Positions 33,560-42,185 of a stretch of DNA of 64,000 nt are shown here, in pieces. This stretch comes from Clostridiales bacterium. GTDB lineage: Bacteria > Bacillota > Clostridia > Christensenellales > CAG-314. Under the pieces are notes generated by a model that worked only from the letters and a program-made list of their open reading frames with translations, did not search any database and was not told where the DNA came from. Numbering within the stretch: the stretch's first letter is position 1; the number at the start of each line of letters is the position of its first letter. The stretch covers positions 1-64,000 of the forward strand of contig JAFLVJ010000003.1 of NCBI GenBank assembly GCA_022508375.1, in the 5' to 3' direction. The position numbers and the translations under genes were made by a program.

Positions 33560-35674
33560 TCAGTTTACTTTTGCCGGCATGATATCGAAATCAATCTTAC
33601 ATGCCTGACGGTTGACAGACGCCACGCGTATTGTTATCGCGTCTCCAAGAGAATACTTGACAGCATCGTTAAACAAACAAAACTGTTGTGGGTTGTAACT
33701 TAGATACGAACCTAGCTTGTCCACCGAAATAAATCCTTCCACGGTGTTGTCAAGTTCGGCATAAATTCCCCTTTCGGTTACGCCGGATATGATTGCAGAA
33801 AACGTCTTGCCTATCACACGCTCGGCGTAGGCGCACTTTTTAACGTCGTCCGCTTTGCGTTCGGCTTCGTCGGCAATTTTTTCACGTAGGCTCGATTGCT
33901 TTGCCGCGTCATAACACATATCTTCGTAAGCGCGAAAAGCCTTGTCGGTCATTTTACCGCTAATTGCCGCTTTAAGAACTCGGTGTACAACCAAATCGGG
34001 GTAACGTCTAATTGGTGAAGTAAAGTGACAGTAGCTTTTGCTAGCCAAACCAAAGTGACCCGTGTTCACGTCGCTGTACTTGGCTTTTTGCATGGTGCGT
34101 AGCATTACATCGTTAACAAGATTGAAAAACGGTGTGCATTTTGCTTGCAAAAGTGCGTCTTGCAAAACCGAGTTGTGTATCTCCTGACTGCGTTTGACGT
34201 TTATTCCCAAACCGCGCATAAGCGCAAGCAATACCGCTAGTTTTGCCTCGTCCGGCTTTGCATGAACACGATATACGAATGGATAACAGCACGTTTCGGC
34301 GTATTCGGCAACCGTTTCGTTTGCCACAATCATGAATTCCTCTATCAGCTGATGCGAAAAGCTGTTTTGTACCACCTTAACGTCCACAACTCTCCCCTTC
34401 GCATCGTGCTCGAAATAAACTTCCTTGGTGTTGAATTCGATATTGCCACGCTTGTCGCGCTTGCGTTGCAGAATTTCGGCTAATTCCTTCATTGTGAACA
34501 AGTCTTGTACTATATCGGAGTATCTGCGCAACTCCTCACTGTCCATTGCACCGTCGAGTATTGCCTGCACTGCCGTGTAAGTCATACGGTGACAACTGTT
34601 GATAACGGACGGATAAACGTCGTACCCCACGACCTTTCCCACGGAGTTTATCGTCATTTCACAAGTAAGTGTTAGTCTGTCCACTTTTTCGAACAGCGAA
34701 CAAATACCGTTGGATAACTCGCGTGGCAACATAGGAAATACCGTTTCGGGCAAATATACGCTTGTACCACGTGCAAATGCTTCCTTGTCGATATCATCGC
34801 CCGACTTGACGTAGTGAGATACGTCGGCAATGTGTACGCCCAGCGTAAAGGTGCCGTCGGCGTTTTTCACAATGGATACCGCGTCGTCCAAGTCCTTGGC
34901 GTCCTCGCCGTCGATTGTGAATATTGTGCAACCTCGCAAGTCGCGCCTGCCCGACAAATCGCTTTCGGAAAGCGTTTGAGCAATTGCCTCAGCCCTTTTT
35001 TGCACTGCGGGCGGGAAGTCCTGACTGAGTCCAAAACTCCTTGCAACGGACAGGATATCCACGTTTTTATCCTTAGCAAAGCCCAGCACCTCCACTATCT
35101 CGCCTTCGGGACAGTTACGGTTGTCATCGGGAAAAACAGTAATACGCGCTACCACCTTTTGACCGTTCTTGGCGCCTAAATCACGCTTGGGCTGAATGTA
35201 GATGTCACTGGCAAAACGTTGATCGTCAGGCAGGACAAAACGAGCGTTGTTGCTTTTGTCATAGGTGCCTACAATGTGCGTCATGCCGCGCGATACAATC
35301 TTGACAATTTCCGCTTCGTCGGTTGTGCCCTTGATACGCTTGTACATGACTGTATCTTTGTGAAAAGCGCCGTTTGTTTTGTTCGCGGGTACAAATAGGT
35401 CATCGCCGTCATCACTCAGGATAAAGCCAAAGCCGCGTGCGTTTCCGCAAAACTCCGCAACGCCGTAATCACCTTCCTTGACAATACGGTAACGGTGATT
35501 GCGAGCATCATATATCAATTGACAGTCCTTTTCAAGCTGTGTGAGCGCGTCTGTTACTGCCCTACGCTCCGCAGTTGAATGGGTTTGCAAAATACCGTAA
35601 ATCTGCTTTACGGTAAAGTACTCGCTATTGATATTTTTGAGTATTTGAAGTAATTTATCTTTAAAAGTTTCCAT
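33560..35674 (-). CDS. rnr: Ribonuclease R
   Basis: A 704-residue 3'-5' exoribonuclease with the full domain order: winged helix (about 1-65, VTDALTQLEKDCQLIY), cold-shock domains (about 70-215), catalytic RNB domain and C-terminal S1 domain (about 620-700, FSAIISGVTERGIYAELDN). The RNB catalytic aspartates lie in CTIFTIDGEDAKDLDDAV, and HFTSPIRRYPDLVVHR is the conserved RNA-clamp motif. RNase R degrades structured RNA and non-stop mRNA with tmRNA-SmpB, in line with smpB in the same operon. No SD is evident before the ATG. Repeat copy B lies 60 bp upstream of the start. Confidence 0.97.
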   Translation of the reverse strand: METFKDKLLQILKNINSEYFTVKQIYGILQTHSTAERRAVTDALTQLEKDCQLIYDARNHRYRIVKEGDYGVAEFCGNARGFGFILSDDGDDLFVPANKTNGAFHKDTVMYKRIKGTTDEAEIVKIVSRGMTHIVGTYDKSNNARFVLPDDQRFASDIYIQPKRDLGAKNGQKVVARITVFPDDNRNCPEGEIVEVLGFAKDKNVDILSVARSFGLSQDFPPAVQKRAEAIAQTLSESDLSGRRDLRGCTIFTIDGEDAKDLDDAVSIVKNADGTFTLGVHIADVSHYVKSGDDIDKEAFARGTSVYLPETVFPMLPRELSNGICSLFEKVDRLTLTCEMTINSVGKVVGYDVYPSVINSCHRMTYTAVQAILDGAMDSEELRRYSDIVQDLFTMKELAEILQRKRDKRGNIEFNTKEVYFEHDAKGRVVDVKVVQNSFSHQLIEEFMIVANETVAEYAETCCYPFVYRVHAKPDEAKLAVLLALMRGLGINVKRSQEIHNSVLQDALLQAKCTPFFNLVNDVMLRTMQKAKYSDVNTGHFGLASKSYCHFTSPIRRYPDLVVHRVLKAAISGKMTDKAFRAYEDMCYDAAKQSSLREKIADEAERKADDVKKCAYAERVIGKTFSAIISGVTERGIYAELDNTVEGFISVDKLGSYLSYNPQQFCLFNDAVKYSLGDAITIRVASVNRQACKIDFDIMPAKVN

Positions 35675-35733
35675 GATATGCTATTAGTATAAGTTGTAAT
35701 GAGTTTTACAATTCCCCATAATATTCATTTCAA

Positions 35734-35854
35734 TTGAGAGCGTTAGAAGCGAGCAAGACGAGGCGCGCAAGTATTTACAAGGGGAGTCTAAGCGTACATG
35801 ACCCGAAGTAAAACAGAGCGGAACAAAGTATTGCGATGCTTATAACGTTTTCAA
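35734..35854. repeat. Intergenic inverted-repeat element, copy B (TTAGAAGC subfamily)
   Basis: Left end TTGAGAGCGTTAGAAGC and right end (reverse complement) TTGAAAACGTTATAAGC. The core is decayed (GGGGAGTCTAAGCGTACATG then ACCCGAAG). It lies between secG and rnr, directly after the secG terminator. Confidence 0.75.
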
Positions 35855-35885
35855 CAAAAAAGCGACAGTAATTAAATACTGTCGC
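35855..35885 (-). terminator. Terminator after secG
   Basis: GCGACAGTA (35862-35870) pairs with TACTGTCGC (35877-35885) and is followed on the minus strand by six T. It should end or attenuate transcription between secG and rnr. Confidence 0.88.
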
Positions 35886-35907
35886 CACAAATTATCGTTT
35901 AATCGGT

Positions 35908-36213
35908 TTACAGAACTGCTTGCAAAATAAGCATGACAATGCAACATACTGCAAATACGCCTGCTGCAATGTAAGTTAAAAGCTTCAAGCGCGCTTCCTT
36001 GCGAGAGCCTGCATTTTGACCGTAGTAAGTTTCGGATTCGTCAGATTTGCTGGATGAACCTGTGAAGGCTTCCGTTCCGTCGGAGTTACCCGATTGCTTC
36101 ATTACTACGAAAATAATGAATCCTATACAAATCAATGCAAGAGCTGCAAGAGCAATTCTTATTCCTGCGACAATATTTGCTGTAGCAACAGCGAATGCTA
36201 AATAATTCAACAC
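35908..36213 (-). CDS. secG: Preprotein translocase subunit SecG
   Basis: A 101-residue protein with two membrane helices (about 12-38 and 80-100) and the SecG middle region VVMKQSGNSDGTEAFTG, ETYYGQNAGSRKEARLKLLT. SecG is the accessory subunit of the SecYEG channel. The GTG start at 36211-36213 is supported by GGAGGT 8 nt upstream. The Ser/Glu-rich link between the helices is a little longer than usual. Position between gpmI and rnr is the standard Clostridia order and supports the call. Confidence 0.85.
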   Translation of the reverse strand: MLNYLAFAVATANIVAGIRIALAALALICIGFIIFVVMKQSGNSDGTEAFTGSSSKSDESETYYGQNAGSRKEARLKLLTYIAAGVFAVCCIVMLILQAVL

Positions 36214-36339
36214 TTTAATAGACCTCCGTCCAAAGTCAATTGGGCATAAATTGCCCTATCGACATATTACGCTTATGTATTGTACCATATCGCAACCGAA
36301 TTGGCAACTTTTTTTAGACAAAAAATGTAAAACTCTTTA

Positions 36340-37887
36340 CTACTTTACTTCTTCAATAAGAACTTTTCCCGTCATTTCAGCGGGAATTTTCAGTCCCATG
36401 GTATAAAGCATTGTGGGAGCAATGTCGCAAAGCGCACCGTCCTTTAAAGTTACCTTGTCGCGCAATTGATTATCCACCAAGATAAACGGTACCTTATTGG
36501 TTGTATGCGCGGTGAAGGGTGAACCGTCCTCATCCAGCATTTTTTCCGCATTGCCGTGGTCAGCTGTGACGAATACTCTGCCGCCGTTAGTCAAGATACA
36601 CTCAACAACACGTCTTACACACTCGTCCACTGTCGCTACTGCTTTTTCCGTTGCAGGTATTACGCCCGTGTGACCTACCATATCGCAGTTGGCGTAATTT
36701 AGTATCATCACGTCGTATTTGTCCTTTTCAATTTCGCTGATTGCGCGTTCGCACACTTCAACGGCACTCATTTCCGGTTGAAGGTCGTAAGTTGCTACCT
36801 TGGGCGAATTGATAAGTACGCGAGTTTCGTTTTCATTTGGCTGTTCAACGCCACCGTTGAAGAAAAAGGTTACGTGAGCGTATTTTTCCGTTTCCGCAAT
36901 GCGAAGTTGAGTCTTGCCCATCTTAGCAAGATATTCGCCTAACGTGTTGACGTAAGTTTCGGGACGGTAAGCAATGTCAATACCGGTAAACTTTTCGTCG
37001 TATTGGGTCATGCATACCCAATACACTTTGCGAGCTTTGCCGCGAAGGTCGAAGCCTTCGAATCCGCTTTGTGTAAATGCGCGCGTCATTTCCCTTGCGC
37101 GGTCGGGACGGAAGTTGAAGAATATCACTGCGTCGCCGTTTTCGATAGTTGCAACGGGCTTACCGTTTTCCGTAATTACCGTGGGCAACACAAATTCGTC
37201 CGTTACACCGTTGTCGTAACTGTCAAGCAATGCTTTAACGGCATCCGTTGCCGTGTTGTCGCACTTGCCAAGCAGCATATCGTAGGCTTTTTCCACCCTG
37301 TCCCAACGGTTGTCGCGATCCATTGCGTAGTAACGTCCGCAAACGGTTGCGATTTTGCCGAACTTCCATTCGTCCATTTTATCCTGAACTTGCTTAACAA
37401 AGCCCGCGCCACTCGTAGGAGAAACGTCACGTCCGTCCATATAGCAATGAACGTAGGCGTTGTCCAGTCCTTCGCGCTTCGCCAGTTCGAGCAATGCAAG
37501 CAGGTGGTTTATGTGTGAGTGTACGCCACCGTCCGACGTCAAACCCATCAGGTGCAACTTACCGCCGCTCTTTTTTACCGCTTGGATTGCGCCAAGTAGT
37601 GCTTGGTTGGTGAAGAAATCGCCATCGTATATCGCCTTGGTTATACGGGTTAATTCTTGATAGATCACCCTGCCTGCGCCGATGTTTAAGTGTCCAACTT
37701 CGCTGTTTCCCATTTGTCCTTCGGGCAGTCCCACAGCAAATCCGCTTGCGTTGAGCGTTGCTGTTGGATAGTTGCTCATGAGATACTTGACATAGGGTGA
37801 ACATTCCACGCCTATTGCGTTACCTTTTGCCTCTTTGGACAAGCCGTAGCCGTCCATTATTACCAGTGCCGTTAATTGTTTCATCAT
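36340..37887 (-). CDS. gpmI: 2,3-bisphosphoglycerate-independent phosphoglycerate mutase
   Basis: A 515-residue Mn2+ enzyme of the alkaline phosphatase superfamily that interconverts 3- and 2-phosphoglycerate. Landmarks are LVIMDGYGLS with the metal-binding Asp, the catalytic serine in GQMGNSEVGHLNIGAGR, MDGRDVSPTSG, NCDMVGHTG, and TADHGNAE near the C-terminus. Length is normal (about 510). Encoded 16 bp after tpiA and 126 bp before secG, as part of the glycolysis operon. Either of two adjacent ATG codons could start translation. Confidence 0.98.
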   Translation of the reverse strand: MMKQLTALVIMDGYGLSKEAKGNAIGVECSPYVKYLMSNYPTATLNASGFAVGLPEGQMGNSEVGHLNIGAGRVIYQELTRITKAIYDGDFFTNQALLGAIQAVKKSGGKLHLMGLTSDGGVHSHINHLLALLELAKREGLDNAYVHCYMDGRDVSPTSGAGFVKQVQDKMDEWKFGKIATVCGRYYAMDRDNRWDRVEKAYDMLLGKCDNTATDAVKALLDSYDNGVTDEFVLPTVITENGKPVATIENGDAVIFFNFRPDRAREMTRAFTQSGFEGFDLRGKARKVYWVCMTQYDEKFTGIDIAYRPETYVNTLGEYLAKMGKTQLRIAETEKYAHVTFFFNGGVEQPNENETRVLINSPKVATYDLQPEMSAVEVCERAISEIEKDKYDVMILNYANCDMVGHTGVIPATEKAVATVDECVRRVVECILTNGGRVFVTADHGNAEKMLDEDGSPFTAHTTNKVPFILVDNQLRDKVTLKDGALCDIAPTMLYTMGLKIPAEMTGKVLIEEVK

Positions 37888-37903
37888 AGCTTTAATTTAC
37901 CCT

Positions 37904-38656
37904 TTATTTATGTGAATTAACTATAGCAGAAAATTTAGTAGCCACCAAACTTGCGCCGCCGATAAGTCCACCGTCTATATCGGACATTGCAAGCAGTCCC
38001 TTAGCGTTTGCGTCGTTCATACTTCCGCCGTACTGAATGTACAAAGCGCTTGCTGCCTTTTTGCCGTATTTTTCCGCAAATACACTGCGGACAAATTTGA
38101 TTGCGTCGTTTGCTTGCTCATCGGTGGCAGTAACACCAGTACCGATTGCCCAAACAGGTTCGTACGCTACGATAACGTTATTCAGTTCGGCTTCCGTGAT
38201 ATCTTTAAATCCTTCCACCACCTGACGGCGAAGTACATTTTCCATATTTCCGCTGTTGCGTTCCTCAAGCGTTTCGCCAATGCAAACGATAGGTTTTAAA
38301 CCGGCTGCTAACGCTGCCTTAGTACGGAGCAGCACTGTAGCGTCCGTTTCGCCGAAGTATGTGCGACGTTCACTGTGTCCGATAACAACGTACTCTACGC
38401 CGATTTCCGTAAGCATCGAGGGAGCAATTTCGCCTGTGTAGGCACCCGATTCTTTCCAGTGGCAGTTTTGTGCGCCGACGTGAATATTTGTACCCTTGGT
38501 AAGCTTTACAGCCTTGCACAAATCAGTATAAGGCACACAAATGATAACGGTGTTTTTGCTATCCGCAACAAGCGGGATAAGCTCTGTAATAAGTTGCTCC
38601 GCTTCAACGCGGTTTTTGTTCATCTTCCAGTTGCCTGCAATAATTTTGTTTTTCAT
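37904..38656 (-). CDS. tpiA: Triosephosphate isomerase
   Basis: A 250-residue TIM barrel that interconverts dihydroxyacetone phosphate and glyceraldehyde 3-phosphate. IIAGNWKMNK holds the active-site lysine, VIGHSERR the histidine, and VAYEPVWAIGTGVTATD the catalytic glutamate and the phosphate loop; IQYGGSMNDANA and GLIGGASLV complete the phosphate site. The second ATG (38656) is preferred to the one 6 nt upstream because of AAGGA spacing and family length. Lies between pgk and gpmI in the operon. Confidence 0.98.
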   Translation of the reverse strand: MKNKIIAGNWKMNKNRVEAEQLITELIPLVADSKNTVIICVPYTDLCKAVKLTKGTNIHVGAQNCHWKESGAYTGEIAPSMLTEIGVEYVVIGHSERRTYFGETDATVLLRTKAALAAGLKPIVCIGETLEERNSGNMENVLRRQVVEGFKDITEAELNNVIVAYEPVWAIGTGVTATDEQANDAIKFVRSVFAEKYGKKAASALYIQYGGSMNDANAKGLLAMSDIDGGLIGGASLVATKFSAIVNSHK

Positions 38657-38680
38657 AGTCATTTCCTTTTAATACGTGCC

Positions 38681-38706
38681 AAACGGCATACAGTTGTACG
38701 CCGTTT
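38681..38706 (-). other. Intergenic hairpin between pgk and tpiA
   Basis: AAACGGC and GCCGTTT, with further inner pairs, form a stem of about 10 bp in the 60-bp gap. No T run follows, so it is more likely an mRNA-stability or processing hairpin than a terminator. Confidence 0.5.
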
Positions 38707-38723
38707 GTGTTTAGTCTTTAAGA

Positions 38724-40040
38724 TTAGTCTTTGTCGTTGAGGCATGCGATGCCGGGAAGAACCTTGCCTTCAAACAGTTCCAAGCTTGCGCCACCGCCTG
38801 TGCTTACGTGAGTCATCTTGTCGGAGTATCCCAATTGAGCTACTGCCGCCGCGCTGTCGCCACCGCCGATGATTGTGGTTGCCTTGCTTTCGGACATTGC
38901 GTGAGCAACTGCATTGGTTCCCTTGGCAAGCATGGGATTTTCAAATATTCCCATAGGTCCGTTCCAGATAACCGTCTTGGCGTCCTTGATGATTTCCGCA
39001 TACAGCGTACGGGTCTTGGGACCGATATCTGCGCCTTCGCGGTCAGCAGGTATTTGTTCGATATCCACAACGCGAGTTTCAACCGGAGCGTCGATGGGGT
39101 TGGGGAATTCGGCAATGGTTACTGCGTCAATGGGAAGAATAATTTGCTTGTTGGTAGCTCTTGCCTTGTTGAGCATGTCACGGCAGTAATCGATCTTTTC
39201 TTCGTCAAGTAAGGATTTGCCGATTTCGTAGCCTTGAGCCTTGAGGAACGTATAAGCCATACCGCCACCGATTATCAACGTGTCGCACTTTTCAAGCAGG
39301 TTGTTGATAACTGCCAACTTGTCGCTTACCTTTGCACCGCCGAGAATTGCAACGAACGGGTGAACGGGATGTTCGAGAGCATCTGCCATGACGGACAGTT
39401 CCTTTTCGATAAGGAAACCGCAAACAGCATCTTTTACAAAACCGTATTCGACGATTGCTGCTGTACTTGCGTGTGAACGGTGAGCAGTTCCGAATGCGTC
39501 GTTAACGTAGATATCAGCGAATGCGGCAAGTTTTTTGCAAAATTCTTCGTCTCTGGCTTCTTCGCCTGCGTCGAAACGGGTGTTTTCGAGAAGCACTACT
39601 TCGCCATCCTTCATTGCCTTAATCTTTGTTTGAGCGCTCTTACCAACGATGTCGGTTGCAAACTTTACCTTGCCGTCAAGCAGTTGGTTAAGTCTGTCTG
39701 CAACGGGTTTAAGACTGTATTTCTTAGCGTCATCCTTAACAGCCTTTTCCATCATCTTGGCTTTGGCAGATTCGCGTTCGTTTTCGGGCAAAGCTTCCAA
39801 CGCTGCCTTTTCCTTCTTGTTCAGCTTGAAGTTGGGTGAAAAAATATTGTGAGGTTTACCCAAGTGTGAACAAAGAATAACCTTTGCGCCATGCTCCATC
39901 AAATACTTGATTGTGGGAAGCGCACCGTTGATGCGGTTTTCATCCGTAATAACGCCGTCTTTCATAGGCACGTTGAAGTCCACGCGTACCAGACATCTTT
40001 TACCTTTTACGTCCACGTCTTTTATGCTCTTTTTGTTCAT
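38724..40040 (-). CDS. pgk: Phosphoglycerate kinase with an N-domain insertion
   Basis: A 438-residue glycolytic kinase. Landmarks are the substrate site [21 protein letters not shown], and the ATP-domain motifs [29 protein letters not shown], and GGGDSAAAV with STGGGASLE. The family is usually about 395 residues. The extra ~40 lie between SHLGKP and [10 protein letters not shown], where this protein has a charged, Lys/Glu-rich segment (about residues 65-108, [18 protein letters not shown]) in place of the usual short loop. Strong SD (AAGGAG). First gene of the operon pgk-tpiA-gpmI-secG-rnr-smpB; gap is not upstream here. Confidence 0.98.
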   Translation of the reverse strand: MNKKSIKDVDVKGKRCLVRVDFNVPMKDGVITDENRINGALPTIKYLMEHGAKVILCSHLGKPHNIFSPNFKLNKKEKAALEALPENERESAKAKMMEKAVKDDAKKYSLKPVADRLNQLLDGKVKFATDIVGKSAQTKIKAMKDGEVVLLENTRFDAGEEARDEEFCKKLAAFADIYVNDAFGTAHRSHASTAAIVEYGFVKDAVCGFLIEKELSVMADALEHPVHPFVAILGGAKVSDKLAVINNLLEKCDTLIIGGGMAYTFLKAQGYEIGKSLLDEEKIDYCRDMLNKARATNKQIILPIDAVTIAEFPNPIDAPVETRVVDIEQIPADREGADIGPKTRTLYAEIIKDAKTVIWNGPMGIFENPMLAKGTNAVAHAMSESKATTIIGGGDSAAAVAQLGYSDKMTHVSTGGGASLELFEGKVLPGIACLNDKD

Positions 40041-40083
40041 TGTTTTACTCCTTGGAAAAAATTAGATTATTGCGTAGTCACAC

Positions 40084-40138
40084 AGGACAAAACTGCAAAG
40101 AATTGTCAATTGTATGTCGGACGCAAATTCGTCCTGTA
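40084..40138 (-). promoter_or_regulatory. Inverted repeats in the pgk leader
   Basis: Read on the minus strand from the start site: ACAGGACGAA, an internal GGACG / CGTCC hairpin, and later TTGTCCTGT, which is complementary to the first block. The leader can therefore fold into either a short or a long hairpin. Possible operator or leader structure. Confidence 0.4.
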
Positions 40139-40140
40139 CA

Positions 40141-40169
40141 ATTATATTTTTTTTTGTAAAGATTGTCAA
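40141..40169 (-). promoter_or_regulatory. Promoter of the pgk operon
   Basis: Perfect consensus on both boxes: TTGACA (40164-40169), 17-bp spacer, TATAAT (40141-40146). Start near 40134, leader of about 94 nt before the pgk ATG. Confidence 0.85.
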
Positions 40170-40260
40170 GTATGAAAATGCAATATATATTATTTAGTTT
40201 TTTTATATAAACATATACTTTTTTTTATATTATTTACGTGCAACTTTTCACCCTAATTGG

Positions 40261-41292
40261 TTACATAAACCATTTGTCATTTGCCAGCACCGTGGGATGA
40301 GACGGGTGCAATCTTTTTGCTGCGTCATGGTATCGCTTTGCGCCTTGCCTGTCTCCCAGTCGCCACAGACACACCGATAGTTGAACGTTGGGTAAAAAGG
40401 TAACGTAATACTCGTTGACAAACCCCGTCTTGCACTGCGAATAAAGCGCAAAGCGGTACCACTCTACCGCATGATGATACAGCTGCCGTTCCATGTAACA
40501 TTGACCGAAAAGGCAACAGATTTCGCCACTTGGGGGCAATAATTTCACGCTCGCGGATAAATAACGTAGCGCCGTATTGACATCTTGGACGGATAAGGCG
40601 GCATTTGCAAGCATTTTATACGCATCTACACGGTCTATTACATACGCGTGCGGATTGCAGGCAAACTTGCGCAAAATGGGTAAAGCTAGCCCCACCTGAT
40701 TGCACTCAACAAGCGTCCTCGCGTAGTAAAACTTGTCACGTAAGGTAAAGCGTTTACCTTCCTTAATAGCCTGCTCATATATTTGCAAATTGCGTTGCTC
40801 GTGCGTTTCCGTTGGCATATGAATTACTTCACAGTCGAGGTATCGTATATCACCAAAGGGTGAAATAGACTCGTGGATAAAGCCCTTGAATCGGCATTTA
40901 TTGCACCGCCTTATAATTCGCTCCCGCCAAAACCAAAAAGGAAATTCGCCTTGCATACTGTAACGCATATAGTAAATATCGGCGTTTTCGGAGGAAATTT
41001 TCCACCCATGGAGCGCTTTTTGTGTTATCGGGGATAAAATATCGTCGGCATCCAACCACATGATGTATTGGCATGTGGCTTTGCTTATTGCAAAGTTGCG
41101 CGCTTTGCTGAAATCGTCGCACCATGTGTAATAATAAATATTGTCGGTGAAGCATTGCGCAACCTCCACTGTTTTGTCGGTGGAGCCCGTATCCACTACG
41201 ACTATTTCGTCGGCAAATGAAAGCATGGGCAAAAGCCTTGCCAGATTGTCCTGTTCGTTTTTTACAATTAAAGTGACGGATAAAGATTTCAT
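40261..41292 (-). CDS. Family 2 glycosyltransferase with C-terminal TPR-like region
   Basis: A 343-residue protein. Residues 1-230 form a GT-A glycosyltransferase of the family 2 SunS/WaaE-like group: SVTLIVKNEQDNLARLLPML, EIVVVDTGSTDKTVEVA, DDFSKARNFAI, and the metal-binding WLDADDIL. RCRFKGFIHESI is the conserved H-E-x acceptor segment. Residues about 190-335 are helical pairs of the TPR type (YARTLVECNQVGLALPILRK, ALRYLSASVKLLPPSGEICC). Such proteins glycosylate surface polymers or peptides. Cytoplasmic, no membrane helix. No SD is seen. It stands alone between the pgk promoter and the ferritin-like gene. Confidence 0.88.
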   Translation of the reverse strand: MKSLSVTLIVKNEQDNLARLLPMLSFADEIVVVDTGSTDKTVEVAQCFTDNIYYYTWCDDFSKARNFAISKATCQYIMWLDADDILSPITQKALHGWKISSENADIYYMRYSMQGEFPFWFWRERIIRRCNKCRFKGFIHESISPFGDIRYLDCEVIHMPTETHEQRNLQIYEQAIKEGKRFTLRDKFYYARTLVECNQVGLALPILRKFACNPHAYVIDRVDAYKMLANAALSVQDVNTALRYLSASVKLLPPSGEICCLFGQCYMERQLYHHAVEWYRFALYSQCKTGFVNEYYVTFLPNVQLSVCLWRLGDRQGAKRYHDAAKRLHPSHPTVLANDKWFM

Positions 41293-41441
41293 AACAACAG
41301 AGTATGCAAATAAACAGTATAGTGACAGTCAAAGTGTTATTTTGTCATCTCAAACTTTACGCACAGTTTACTCGCAATAATGGGCAACTTAATTTAACGA
41401 AGAAAAACAATAACAAAATAACAAAAGAATACATACATTGA

Positions 41442-41483
41442 TGTAAGTCAGACAGTGCTTGCCTGGCTAATATCTGACTAGCA
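41442..41483 (+). other. Leader hairpin of the ferritin-like gene
   Basis: AGTCAGA and TCTGACT can pair around about 20 nt shortly before the SD. No known riboswitch class was recognised. Confidence 0.35.
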
Positions 41484-41501
41484 AACAACAAGGAGAGACA
41501 T

Positions 41502-42002
41502 TTGAAACCACTTATTTGTGATTTACCGTATCCGTCAACCGATACCCTAACCAAAGATATACGAAGCGGAAATATTATATCTTTTGCTTACGCCACGCTA
41601 AAAGGTGAACTAACGGCAACGTTACAGTACGTTTACCACCACTTTTTCTTCGGTCAGATTGATGAAACGGACAGCGAAATATTGATGGCAATAGCCAAGG
41701 CGGAGATGATGCACATTGATATACTGGGCAAAGCAATGCTAAAACTGGGTGTAAACCCAAGATACGTGCAGTGTCCCAATACAAACGCCTTTTACAACAC
41801 ATCTACCGTATCGCAGGCAACAAGCGCGCAGAAAATGCTTATGGACGACATACAAGGGGAAATGACGGCAATTGCCGACTATCAAAAAATGCTGTTCGTA
41901 CTAAAAAACGAACAGGTGGAAGCAATCATTCAACGAATTATTCTCGATGAACAACTACACCTTGAAAAGTTAAAAGAAATGTTAGCAAAATACGCTAAGT
42001 AA
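41502..42002 (+). CDS. Ferritin-like di-iron protein
   Basis: A 166-residue four-helix protein with the full di-iron ligand pattern of the ferritin/rubrerythrin superfamily: Glu in helix 1 (LKGELTATLQYVYHH), E-x-x-H in helix 2 (KAEMMHIDILG), Glu in helix 3 (IQGEMTAIADYQ), and E-x-x-H in helix 4 (LDEQLHLEKLKEML). It lacks the rubredoxin tail of rubrerythrin and is close to manganese-catalase-like and small ferritin-like proteins of Clostridia. A role in peroxide or iron handling is inferred. The TTG start is supported by AAGGAGA 5 nt upstream. Alone on the plus strand, convergent with ispDF across repeat copy C. Confidence 0.85.
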   Translation: MKPLICDLPYPSTDTLTKDIRSGNIISFAYATLKGELTATLQYVYHHFFFGQIDETDSEILMAIAKAEMMHIDILGKAMLKLGVNPRYVQCPNTNAFYNTSTVSQATSAQKMLMDDIQGEMTAIADYQKMLFVLKNEQVEAIIQRIILDEQLHLEKLKEMLAKYAK

Positions 42003-42059
42003 AAAATAATGTATTGAGTTAATAAATTATTGTACGAAACAAATGAATTATTCCTAAGC

Positions 42060-42185
42060 TTTGAGGTGATTAGAAGCGAGGTAGGCGAGGCGTGCGAGGC
42101 TTTTGCGAAGGAGCGTACTAAGACGTACGTGACTGAGCAAAAACGTAGCAGAACAAAGCATACCGACGCTTATAACCGCCTCAAA
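42060..42185. repeat. Intergenic inverted-repeat element, copy C (TTAGAAGC subfamily)
   Basis: Left end TTTGAGGTGATTAGAAGCG, right end (reverse complement) TTTGAGGCGGTTATAAGCG. The core GGAGCGTACTAAGACGTACG then TGACTGAG matches copies A and H. The right end overlaps the ispDF gene: it encodes the last residues (LRRL) and its TAA stop. Confidence 0.85.
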
